A DNA stretch of 64,000 nt, taken from NCBI GenBank assembly GCA_965153355.1, contig OZ231127.1, positions 95,046,001 to 95,110,000 of the forward strand, written 5' to 3'. The stretch is from Flaccisagitta enflata (lineage: Eukaryota; Chaetognatha; Sagittoidea; Aphragmophora). How positions within the stretch are numbered: the first letter of the stretch is position 1; each line of letters opens with the position of its first letter. This document shows positions 55,926 to 64,000 of the stretch, one piece after another. The notes under the pieces were generated by a model that was given only the letters and a program-made list of their open reading frames with translations, searched no databases and was not told the origin of the DNA. Made by a program: the position numbers and the translations under genes.

Positions 55926-56872
55926 ACTATGGCAAAATAAAAAAAAGACAGTAATTTTCAAAATGATATTGTGAACTCGTTTTTTAGAGCAGCTCTATAG
56001 TTTTTTAGACCATGATAGTTTGTTAAATTTGCTACCTAGCAAAAAAATCAGATTTTGAAAAAGTTGATTTTTGCACCCATAGCATTTAATTTTTGCAAAA
56101 TTTGTCTATTGAACAATTGCCGAGTTGGTTTCAGTTTCAGTTTGGACCTAACTTTGAAAATTGACTGTAAGCTCAATTTTTGGAGCAAGATCCAAATTTT
56201 TGAGATGGTGATAGCATGTCAAATTTCTGACACAGTGAAAAAATCAGAACTCAAAAAAGTTTATTTTTGTAGCTGCAACATCAATTTTTATAAAATCAGT
56301 TGAAGTTGGATAGTCAAAACAAAAAAACATTTATCTAGAAATGATTTCAAATGTTCATTTTTTTAGTAGCTTCACATCTTTTTAGTTGGTGATAGTATAA
56401 CAAGTTTTTGACCCAGCAAAAAAATCAGAACTCAAAAAAGTGTATTTTTGCATTGGTATCATCAATTTTTGTGAATAGACCTCCAATAAAAACTCTAGTA
56501 TTGATATCCAGCTTTGACAGATTTTACAAGAATTGATGTAGAAGGTACAAAAATACACTTATTTGAATTCTGATTTTTTGCTGTGTCAACAATTTGACCT
56601 GCTATCACCATCTTAGAAATATTGATGTTGCTCTAAAAGTTGAGCTCACAGTAAATTTTCAAAGTTGGATTAAAACTGAAACTTATTCGGCGATGGTTCA
56701 ATTGCTATGGGCGCAAATATCAACTTTTTCAAGATCTGATTTTTTTACCAGGTGGCAAATTTGACAAACTATTATAGTCTAAAAAATCATAAAGCTGCTC
56801 TGAAAAATGAGTTCACATTATCATTTTGAAAATTACTGTCTTTTTTTATTTTGCCACAGTTAGATTTGCACT
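55926..56872. repeat. Long foldback element, ~450-bp arms
   Basis: The left arm from 55926 (TGGCAAAATAAAAAAAAGAC) is inverted at the right end (56845-56870). The match continues inward through GACAGTAATTTTCAAAATGA, AGAGCAGCT, ATAGTTTGTTAAATTTG, AATTGACTGTAAGCTCAA and beyond, to a centre near 56400. No coding frame is present. It is the longest palindrome in the window. Confidence 0.85.
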
Positions 56873-57381
56873 ACATTTGAGATTGAATTTGAGCCTAAAT
56901 TTTTGCTTTAAGGTTAGGTTTTGGTTAAATGGCTAAAACTTGAAATTGGAATTTTGGCTCGAGGTTGGGATATGGGGCTGCTGCTCAAAAAGGCCATAGG
57001 GCTTACATAAGCGAATGTTTGCAATACCTAATCAAGAAAATGTTTAGTAGATCTTTGTTTTCAAGCCCAATTCATTGAAGCGCTTGGGCATGGATAGCAA
57101 TAAGTATGTGAACTGGAAAATTCAAGCGGAGGCGGCATGAAAATAGCTTTCACGTCCCATTTTGCCATGCATACATGATACTGTCATCCTAGCCAGAATT
57201 TTAAAAACAAAATGGGATAAAGTAAATGAACTATAGCAACGGGTGCTGCACAACACTCAACATGCAACAGGTCTCAATTGAATCGCTTCGAGTGCCTCTA
57301 CACAAAACGCGCTTTGTTCGCGTGCTCTAGTTTTCTCTCTCTTTCTTTTTCTTTTTCTCTTTCTTCTTTCTCCTTTTTTTT

Positions 57382-57384
<3 letters not shown>
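56873..57384. other. Intergenic, upstream of the Cys-rich gene
   Basis: No gene recognised. It should include the promoter of the gene starting at 57616; no clear TATA box is seen. Confidence 0.35.

Positions 57385-57438
<54 letters not shown>
57385..57438. repeat. (CT)n microsatellite in the 5' region of the Cys-rich gene
   Basis: About 26 CT units, 180 bp upstream of the start codon. Confidence 0.95.
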
Positions 57439-57440
<2 letters not shown>

Positions 57441-57615
57441 AAGAGAGACAAAGGGAAACACCGGGGAAAAAACGTCTCAAGCCACAAACTTGTTCCTAGA
57501 GTTCTCATAAATGAGGGAGCGCGAGGGGAGGTAAGTGAGCTATATCAATGGTAAGGATCGACTTCTTCCTTCATTCGCGCTCGATCGCTTTTCAAGAGCG
57601 GAGCTGTCGGGGAAA

Positions 57616-57738
57616 ATGTCTCCGAGTCGCGCTTCGGCGCTTTTTACGCCTTTTTTGGTCGCTTCCTTCCTTCTCCAATTTACGTCGATGATATGGATTG
57701 TTGAAGCTGAACAAACAGATACGCAAGATTGCCTTTAC
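57616..57738 (+). CDS. Cys-rich gene exon 1: signal peptide (residues 1-41)
   Basis: ATG at 57616 is the first in frame. FLVASFLLQFTSMIWIVEA is a typical secretory hydrophobic segment. Donor CTTTAC|GTGAGT, phase 0. Confidence 0.85.
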
Positions 57739-60700
57739 GTGAGTACTTGAAGCCATGAATATCTAAAGGAAAGGTCGCCTTACTTTTTTTAAAATTTCAT
57801 CAATGTACCCGACTGGTAAAGAAACCTCTGTTGGTAATATTTTTGAACTGGCATTTATTATCTAACATCACTGCCCCTGCGGTTTTTTTTTTATCATGTT
57901 TTTTATCATGTTTTTATCATGACTGAATGATAGAAAAATTCAAGGCCAGTTTTCTTTTTATCAACAGCCATGTAGGCGATCCATTGATCCCCAACAATAT
58001 CCTTGCTATCATCTGGATGTCACAAACGATAGATGCGGTTGCATAACAAAGACGGTAGAAATAAGGGACCCGTGTATTCCAAGAGCCCCACCAACTTGCA
58101 ATCCTTGTCAGAATCTTGTCAATACCACGGACGAGTGTGGGTGTTGTAAGCTGTACTGTCAAAACAAACGCTGTCCCTCGATCAATCCCCCGGTTTGCTC
58201 AGATTGTGAAAGTTTGGAAGTAGTCCAAGATCAGTGCGATTGCGCCACCGGCTACACTTGCGTTAAAAACGCCTGTCCTGTACGTCAGAATGTCACTTGC
58301 GGCCAGTGCTTGTCCAACAGACGGACAAATGCGGGTGCGATACTAGTTATTGCGAGGCCAAAGCTTGCCCTCAGATTCAGGCAGATAATTGCACCAAATG
58401 CGAATACTTGGATGTCAAGTATGATGGCTGCGGTTGCGCATATCACGCCAAATGTGTCAAGCACCCTTGTCCTGCCAGGAAGAATCTGAGCTGTAATTCC
58501 TGTCAAACCCTGAAGACAAAATTTGATGACTGCAACTGCGAATGCAACTTTTGTCAGAATAATGTCTGTCCAGAGGTGGAGGTCCCTACTTGCAACGATT
58601 GCGAACAGCTGATACCGATAAAGGATGCTTGTGGCTGCATCACCAACTATACTTGCCAGCCAGTGGTGTGTTCAGCCAATATCACCACTTCCTGCAATCC
58701 ATGCCAGTCACTGATCAGTGAAATCGACATGTGTGGGTGTGACACTAGCTACTGTCAGAATTTTGCCTGTCCAGATGTCGAGTATTCAAATTGTTCTGAT
58801 TGCGAAACGCTTGAAGTGTTAAAGGACGATTGTGGATGTGTCACCAGCACTTCTTGCAAAAGGACAGAATGCCCGGCTGTGGTCACTCCCACATGCAACT
58901 CTTGTCAGTCATTAATCACAGAGAGGGATAGCTGTGGATGCCATTTTGAGTTTTGTCAAAATGATGTTTGTCCAGACTTGCCTGTACCTGAATGTGGTGG
59001 CTGTGAGGACTTGATAGTGAGGAATGACAGTTGCAACTGCGTGACTTCATATTCCTGTGACAGAAGAGAATGTCCAGTGCATGAACCCGCAGTGTGCAAC
59101 GCCTGTCAAACATTCATTGAAAATGTCGATGAATGTAGTTGTAACACGAGTTACTGTCAAAACAAAATTTGCCCTGAAGTCGCTGTACCAACATGCGATG
59201 ATTGTGAGCAGTTGATCCCATCTGAAGATCGATGTGGCTGTATCACGAGTTACACTTGCAGACCAGTGATTTGCTCCACAAACACAACCACATCCTGTAA
59301 CTCGTGTCAGAGATTGGTTGACAAAATTGACATGTGCGGTTGTGACATAAGTTACTGTCAAAACTTGGCGTGTCCCCAAATTGAGTACGCTACATGTTCT
59401 GACTGTGAAATGTTGGAAGTCTCAAAGGACAGTTGTGGATGCGTCACGAGTACTTCCTGCAAAAGGAGTGAATGCCCAGCAGTGGTCACTCCATCTTGCA
59501 CTTCATGTCAGACGTTGAAATCTGGAAGTGACAAGTGTGGATGCAGCTTCAAGTACTGCCAGACAAATTCCTGTCCAGAACTGGTGGTGCCATCTTGTTC
59601 CAATTGTCAGGAATTGGTGGTCAAGAAGGACAATTGCGAGTGCCCGACATCGTATACCTGCAAGACCAGAGCTTGTCCCGCATACTCGCCAGCTGTTTGC
59701 AACGCCTGCCAAAACTTGGTTGAGAATACAGATGAGTGTCGATGCAAAACAAGTTATTGTCAAAACCGCCAATGCAATGTAGTGCACAATCCTTACTGTG
59801 GCAAGTGTGAGCATCTGAAAGTAAACAAGGACAGTTGTGGCTGCGTCACATCGTCTTCATGCGCGCGTAATCCATGCGCACATCACTCCGTTTCATGCTC
59901 TTCTTGTTACGTTCCTAGGACAGTACAGAACTCATGCGGTTGTAGGTATCAATATTGCGAGAAAAAGCGGTGTGTGCCTATAAGATGTCCAAATTGCTAT
60001 TATCCAGAACTTCACCGCAGCAATGATGGTTGTGGATGCCCTCGACTAAGGACCTGCAAGGTTTGGTTTTTGCCATTTGAGATTAAATATCAATATGACG
60101 CACTGAAATTAAAGCAAGAGGAATTTACCCAGAGGACAAAGATACCATTCACTTTATCATTTTTGCTAAGGTCAATGTTTGTGTTTGTTTTTTTTGTACT
60201 TGAATATGTAAACTTACATGAGGAAACCGATCTGTTACTGTCAAATGACAAAAATGCAAAGAAAATGAAGGGAATTCGATTTTGATTAGACTAAAAAATG
60301 AAAAAGATGATGACAATCATTTCAGTAACTGCTCATTGAAAATTTTAAATTTGCATAAAAAATCACAATATCATTAAAATAAGAACATAGCGCCCTCCGT
60401 TTATGTTTTAGGAATCGCGCTATGTTCTTGTTTTGTTGATATTTTGATTTTCTATGCAAATTTAAAATTTTCAATGAGCCATGGTCAATTGACAAAATAA
60501 GTTTTTTATTATATTTCGCTTATTTTTTCAGCCGTAAAATAAAGGATTGGATATCAAAACTGGCATATGCGAGACAATTCATGCAAAATATGGCTGTTGA
60601 CAGTTTAATTGAAAATAAAAAAGCAAAAATTGTCATTAAATTTCAATTCATAAATTTCATGACTTATCTAGCTCGGGTAGCAAATTCTATGGTAATTTTC

Positions 60701-63700
60701 AGTGCGTCATATCGTAAAAGGTCATGGATCATGAAAAATGGTAACTAAGTCTGCTGCGTTGTTTACAGCAATTATTGTAACTGTATCACATGATATTTCA
60801 TCATGAAATACAGTAGATCTTGTCTAGACTTGAGATAATGGGGGCAAGCATTATAGAAAAACAAATAAAGCAAGGGGAGTGAGATATAGTTGGGGTTGAC
60901 TCAGGGTGACTTGGTGGATTATTCTCAGTTAGTGGGAAAAATCTTGATTTAAAGCTATGGATGTTATAAGCATTTTACAATGGGAAGATCAGATAGCTGT
61001 GAGGAATGTAGTGGCGTTCAACGCAGATATCTGGTACTCTTTCTTGTCACTTGCATATTTCATAAATAGCCGACAATTATAGGTTTTTCTTGCTGTTGGT
61101 TTGTATCTGATGAGTTGCTCTTTGGTAAGGGTTGAGATGGATTTTGATAATTTTTAAGGATAGTAGTGAGGGGTGCGCATTAAACTCCAATAAGAGCTCC
61201 CAAGGCTCTTGTCCTCATTTTTTGGTTTTGATGTAATGTTGTCCACTGTCATATAGTTTAGTACCTCGGTTAAGAATGCCGGCGGTCCCAGTAAGGTTGA
61301 CTCTCGATTCTTGCCTTTATGGTATGGTTTCTTCGCAACATTGCCTTTGGTAACTACATTATCTTTGATAATTAATTTATCCTTTGGTAATTTGTTTTGC
61401 TCAATTTGGATTATGATTGCTAATAATATATCTGAGAATTTGGGGTTGACTCAGGGTGACTTGGTGGATTATTCTCAGTTAGTGGGAAAAATCTTGATTT
61501 AAAGCTATGGATGTTATAAGCATTTTACAATGGGAAGATCAGATAGCTGTGAGGAATGAAGTGGCGTTCAACGCAGATATCTGGTACTCTTTCTTGTCAC
61601 TTGCATATTTCATAAATAGCCGACAATTATAGGTTTTTCTTGCTGTTGGTTTGTATCTGATGAGTTGCTCTTTGGTAAGGGTTGAGATGGATTTTGATAA
61701 TTTTTAAGGATAGTAGTAAGGGGTGCGCATTAAACTCCAATAAGAGCTCCCAAGGCTCTTGTCCTCATTTTTTGGTTTTGATGTAATGTTGTCCACTGTC
61801 ATATAGTTTAGTACCTCGGTTAAGAATGCCGGCGGTCCCAGTAAGGTTGACTCTCGATTCTTGCCTTTATGGTATGGTTTCTTCACAACATTGCCTTTGG
61901 TAACTACATTATCTTTGATAATTAATTTATCCTTTGTTAATTTGTTTTGCTCAATTTGGATTATGATTGCTAATAATATATCTGAGAATTTGGGGTTGAC
62001 TCAGGGTGACTTGGTGGATTATTCTCAGTTAGTGGGAAAAATCTTGATTTAAAGCTATGGATGTTATAAGCATTTTACAATGGGAAGATCAGATAGCTGT
62101 GAGGAATGAAGTGGTAGTTCAACGCAGATATCTGGTACTCTTTCTTGTCACTTGCATATTTCATAAATAGCCAACAATTATAGGTTTTTCTTGCTGTTGG
62201 TTTGTATCTGATGAGTTGCTCTTTGGTAAGGGTTGAGATGGATTTTGATAATTTTTAAGGATAGTAGTGAGGGGTGCGCATTAAACTCCAATAAGAGCTC
62301 CCAAGGCTCTTGTCCTCATTTTTTGGTTTTGATGTAATGTTGTCCACTGTCATAGAATATTGACTTATATGAAAATGATTTAGTGCCTATGATAATTGAT
62401 GGCCATGGAAATATATTTCTATGTATTCCCACAAAAAATTGATATTTTGAGAAATTTTTTGAAGGAACATTACTTAAAATTCAATTAGCAACAATTCTTT
62501 CATGGTATAATATATTCTGTTATAATGTCGCTCGTGTAGGCGTTGCTAGGGATTATCACACATGGATACGCTCCATAGCAATGGCTAAACAAGCAATATT
62601 CTTCTTGAACATATTGTGGGAATATTGTCGCATATTGAGATATATTGTCGCAAATTTAATTTTCAGCAATATTTTCTCAAAAAGGCTGTAAAAATATTGT
62701 TTTTTTAGCAAGAATACATGGAAATGCATTTCTATGGCGGCTGACTATTGTGGGAAATAAATCATTTTTTCATCTTATATATTTAGTTTCATTTAGTTCA
62801 ATTAGTTTTCATTTAGTTCATTTAATTTTAATTTAGTTTCTATAATGCTTGCCCCCGTGATCTCAAGTCTAGACGAGATCTACTCTACATTCTTCTAATT
62901 GGCCCATTGAGATGAATTTATAGCTGACCTGCTTTTGGGCTATTTCAGTTAGGCAGTTACGCTGTTGCAATGAATGTTGTACACAGGTTATCATTAAGCA
63001 CCCAGGTTTTGGTAAAATGTAGCCAAAGAAATGAATGTTTCTTTTTCTCCATTTGTAGCCCAACTGCTTCTACAAATGGAGCTCCTGGTATAGTTGGGGT
63101 GGCTGGGGGTCTTGTGGGACACGAAGAGGCGGTATTGAGCAATGTTCTGGCACAAGACGAAGAACTCGATACAGAAAATGTGTCGGAAATGTTGGTCCAT
63201 TTTGCTCCGGAAGTTCATCCCAAACCCAAACAGTTGGGTGCAGATCAACCACGCGATGTTGGGGAAGGTGCCAACGGCGAGTTTGCTCTTGGTCTTGGTG
63301 GTGGAGGAGATGTTGGTGGCGAACATTCTCATGTAAGTAAAGATGATAGTCGCAAAAGCGTTAGATGGTCAGCGGTACCCGTGCCCTGCTTAAGTAGGTT
63401 GTGGCCAGCTAAGGGAGAGACAGCGTGGCCCTGAAGTTGATATGCTTTCTACACATATGTGGACTTTTCTTCTTCCTCCTCCACCCTTCCCCAGCCTGCA
63501 GGCCCATATTGCCTGGAGGCCTACATGTCTGCCTGCAATCCCAGCCTGGATGCCTAAATCCCAGCTCAGGCCCAAATCCCTAGAGACTGGAATTTGGGCC
63601 TTGGGGTTGGGATTTGGGCCTTGAAGGCGGGATTTGGGCCTCAAGACTGAGATTTGGGCCTCAAGGCCTCCAGGCTGAGATATGGGCCGGGAGGCTGGGG

Positions 63701-64000
63701 GAAGAAGGGGTACGTAGGAGAAGGAGAAGAAGAAGGAGAAAATTCCCCATATGTGTGAAAGCATAGGTCATCGACCCCTTCGGGGCCGCTGCCCAAAAAC
63801 TGTTACCCAAGTGTGTCAGTATTGGATTAAAGCCATAGAGCATCAAAATCTAATTCATATAATAATCGTCAGGTGTTCGATGGGGTTTTGGCGATCCCCA
63901 TTTCAAGACCGAAGATGGCAGAACTTATGAGTACCAAGGAAAGTGTTCCTACTACTATCTGACGGATGTTGAGCGATCCTTTAATGTCACTATTACCAAC
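57616..64000 (+). CDS. Secreted Cys-rich repeat / TSP1 / VWD protein, partial (4 exons seen)
   Basis: I cannot assign an orthologue. A signal peptide (hydrophobic residues about 8-29, likely cut after IVEA) is followed by about 20 tandem Cys-rich modules of 25-35 residues, pattern C-x2-C-x2-L-x4-D-x-C-G-C-x3-(Y)C-x4-CP, all in one exon. A Trp-rich TSP1-like exon and a VWD start (RWGFGDPHFKTEDGRTYEYQ) follow. The modules resemble the short Cys-rich repeats of mucin/hemocytin/SCO-spondin-type proteins, so a mucus, matrix or adhesive role is plausible. Exons: 57616-57738, 57968-60060, 63059-63332, 63873-64000+. Splice phases agree across exons 2-4. A net -7 nt relative to the repeat consensus near 58311-58325 shifts the frame within exon 2. 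The gene continues beyond the window. Confidence 0.8.
57968..60060 (+). CDS. Cys-rich gene exon 2: ~20 tandem modules
   Basis: Acceptor TATCAACAG|CCATGT. Odd modules read CN.CQ.L......D.CGC..SYCQN..CP and even modules CSDCE.LEV.KDSCGCVTSTSC, giving a doublet of about 63 residues. Modules 5-10 and 11-16 form two copies of a six-module block. The donor is taken as TGCAAG|GTTTGG at 60060; the frame otherwise reads through to a stop at 60285. The reading frame changes from position class 2 to class 1 near 58320. Confidence 0.85.
58300..58330 (+). other. Apparent frameshift in the third Cys module
   Basis: Module 3 begins VTCGQC in one frame and continues QTDKCGCDTSYC in another. Compared with the other modules, 7 nt are missing between the CxxC and the DxCGC parts. 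Adding 7 nt would make the exon exactly 2100 nt. Without correction, translation stops at 58489. It could be an assembly error, a null allele or a recent lesion. Confidence 0.75.
60332..60478. repeat. Hairpin element H3 (147 bp)
   Basis: Arms: CTCATTGAAAATTTTAAATT, TGCAT, AAGAACATAGCG and their complements (CGCTATGTTCTTG, ATGCAAATTTAAAATTTTCA). It lies in the intron after the Cys-rich exon. Size and AAGAACAT position match H1 and H2, while the outer arms differ. Confidence 0.8.
60812..62885. mobile_element. TIR-bounded element carrying a 550-bp tandem array
   Basis: AGTAGATCTTGTCTAGACTT then GAGATAATGGGGGCAAGC at 60812-60859 is inverted at 62837-62885. The 2074-bp interior is mostly the array at 60890-62355. 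No transposase frame was seen. It lies wholly inside the intron between the Cys-rich and TSP1 exons. Confidence 0.75.
60890..62355. repeat. 550-bp tandem repeat, 2.7 copies
   Basis: AAAGCTATGGATGTTATAAG occurs at 60951, 61501 and 62051, exactly 550 bp apart. Copies differ at only a few sites (for example GAATGTAGTGG against GAATGAAGTGG). The array begins at TTGGGGTTGACTCAGGGTG and ends in CCACTGTCATAG. Confidence 0.95.
63059..63332 (+). CDS. Cys-rich gene exon 3: TSP1-like domain
   Basis: Acceptor CCATTTGTAG|CCCAAC, donor TCTCAT|GTAAGT, phase 0 to 1. It encodes YKWSSWYSWGGWGSCGTRRG, then QCSGTRRRTRYRKC and FCSGSSSQTQTVGC. The stacked W-x2-W-x2-W, the R-x-R-x-R ladder and paired Cys are TSP1 hallmarks. 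An unusual W/R/C-rich tail follows (CSWSWWWRRCWWRTFSC). A longer frame exists in this stretch but breaks the splice phase. Confidence 0.8.
63343..63797 (-). repeat. Family A (foldback-minisatellite) copy 5
   Basis: Reverse orientation. The tail (GTCGCAAAAGCGTTAGATGG, TCAGCGGTACCCGTGCCC) starts about 10 bp after the TSP1 exon donor. The left arm near 63425-63470 (GGCCCTGAAG, ATATGCTTTC, ACACATATG) pairs with 63740-63794 (CATATGTGTGAAAGCATAGG, CCCCTTCGGGGCCGCTGCCC). The minisatellite unit is about 20 nt (GGGATTTGGGCCTTGAAGG type). Confidence 0.8.
63873..64000 (+). CDS. Cys-rich gene exon 4, start of a VWD domain (partial)
   Basis: Acceptor ATCGTCAG|GTGTTC completes a Cys codon. It encodes VRWGFGDPHFKTEDGRTYEY, then QGKCSYYYLTDVERSFNVTI. 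WG.GDPH..T.DG..Y...G.C.Y is the diagnostic N-terminus of von Willebrand factor type D domains. The exon runs off the window. Confidence 0.9.

Noticed and set aside
60061-60285. Read-through extension of the Cys-rich exon to a TGA at 60285
   Set aside because: The Cys pattern stops abruptly at TGCAAG|GTTTGG, and the next 75 residues are AT-rich and hydrophobic, as expected for intron. It remains possible as an alternative short isoform.
61311-62052. Two copies of a 63-codon hydrophobic frame (61311-61502 and 61861-62052)
   Set aside because: Both start at TTG rather than ATG and simply reflect the 550-bp tandem repeat. There is no conservation argument beyond the DNA repeat itself.
62970-63434. 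154-codon open frame overlapping the TSP1 exon
   Set aside because: It crosses the acceptor and donor and lacks recognisable motifs. The alternative frame has TSP1 signatures and matching splice phases on both sides.

Overview
This is a 64-kb piece of a repeat-rich invertebrate (metazoan) nuclear genome. Evidence: short exons with GT/AG introns, animal-specific orthologues, a CR1/L2-type LINE, Tc1/mariner and hAT-like remnants, and dense microsatellites. I cannot name the phylum from the sequence. Four protein-coding genes lie head to tail on the + strand. Every exon junction given here was placed by hand from splice signals, phase and recognition of the human orthologues.

(1) 8375-25434 is HACL2/ILVBL, an ER thiamine-diphosphate 2-hydroxyacyl-CoA lyase, with 5 exons and 667 residues. 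Its 10.9-kb second intron holds a nearly intact LINE split by a 719-bp hAT-like insertion. (2) 31025-49609 is DEPDC5, the GATOR1 subunit that restrains mTORC1. It has 13 exons and about 2750 residues, against about 1600 in human; the excess is Gln, Asn, Ser, Thr, Gly and Arg low-complexity sequence. (3) 50232-53731 is an FAHD2-type fumarylacetoacetase-family enzyme with 5 exons and 288 residues. (4) 57616 to the right edge is the 5' part of a secreted Cys-rich gene: signal peptide, about 20 tandem Cys-rich modules, one TSP1-like exon and the start of a VWD domain. It carries an apparent frameshift. The four genes share no obvious pathway.

The rest is layered repeats. Two families recur and look unfamiliar. 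Family A ('foldback-minisatellite') has six copies, each with an inverted arm pair ending in GGCAGCGGCCCCGAAGGGG around a private 20-22-nt minisatellite, followed by a hairpin and a conserved tail (GGGTACCGCTGACCA). The arms of one copy match each other better than they match other copies, and five copies sit within about 125 bp of a splice site. Family B ('PalGTCC') carries an AGTCGCGTGCACGCGACT-type palindrome, a GTCC/GGTC tetranucleotide tract and an end reading CCGTGTATCCGGCCTTGTTT. Its palindrome changes while staying palindromic.

Other structures are several large foldback elements (97-1179, 11761-12512, 55926-56872), a family of about 147-bp hairpins, an alternating 141/160-bp satellite in DEPDC5 intron 3, a 550-bp tandem array inside a TIR-bounded element (60812-62885), and decoy copies of a DEPDC5 exon start.

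Region by region: 1-8.3 kb is intergenic repeat; 8.4-25.4 kb is HACL2; 25.4-31 kb is intergenic with repeats and a small hAT-type MITE; 31-49.6 kb is DEPDC5; 50.2-53.7 kb is FAHD2; 53.7-57.6 kb is a minisatellite field and a long foldback; 57.6-64 kb is the Cys-rich/TSP1/VWD gene.
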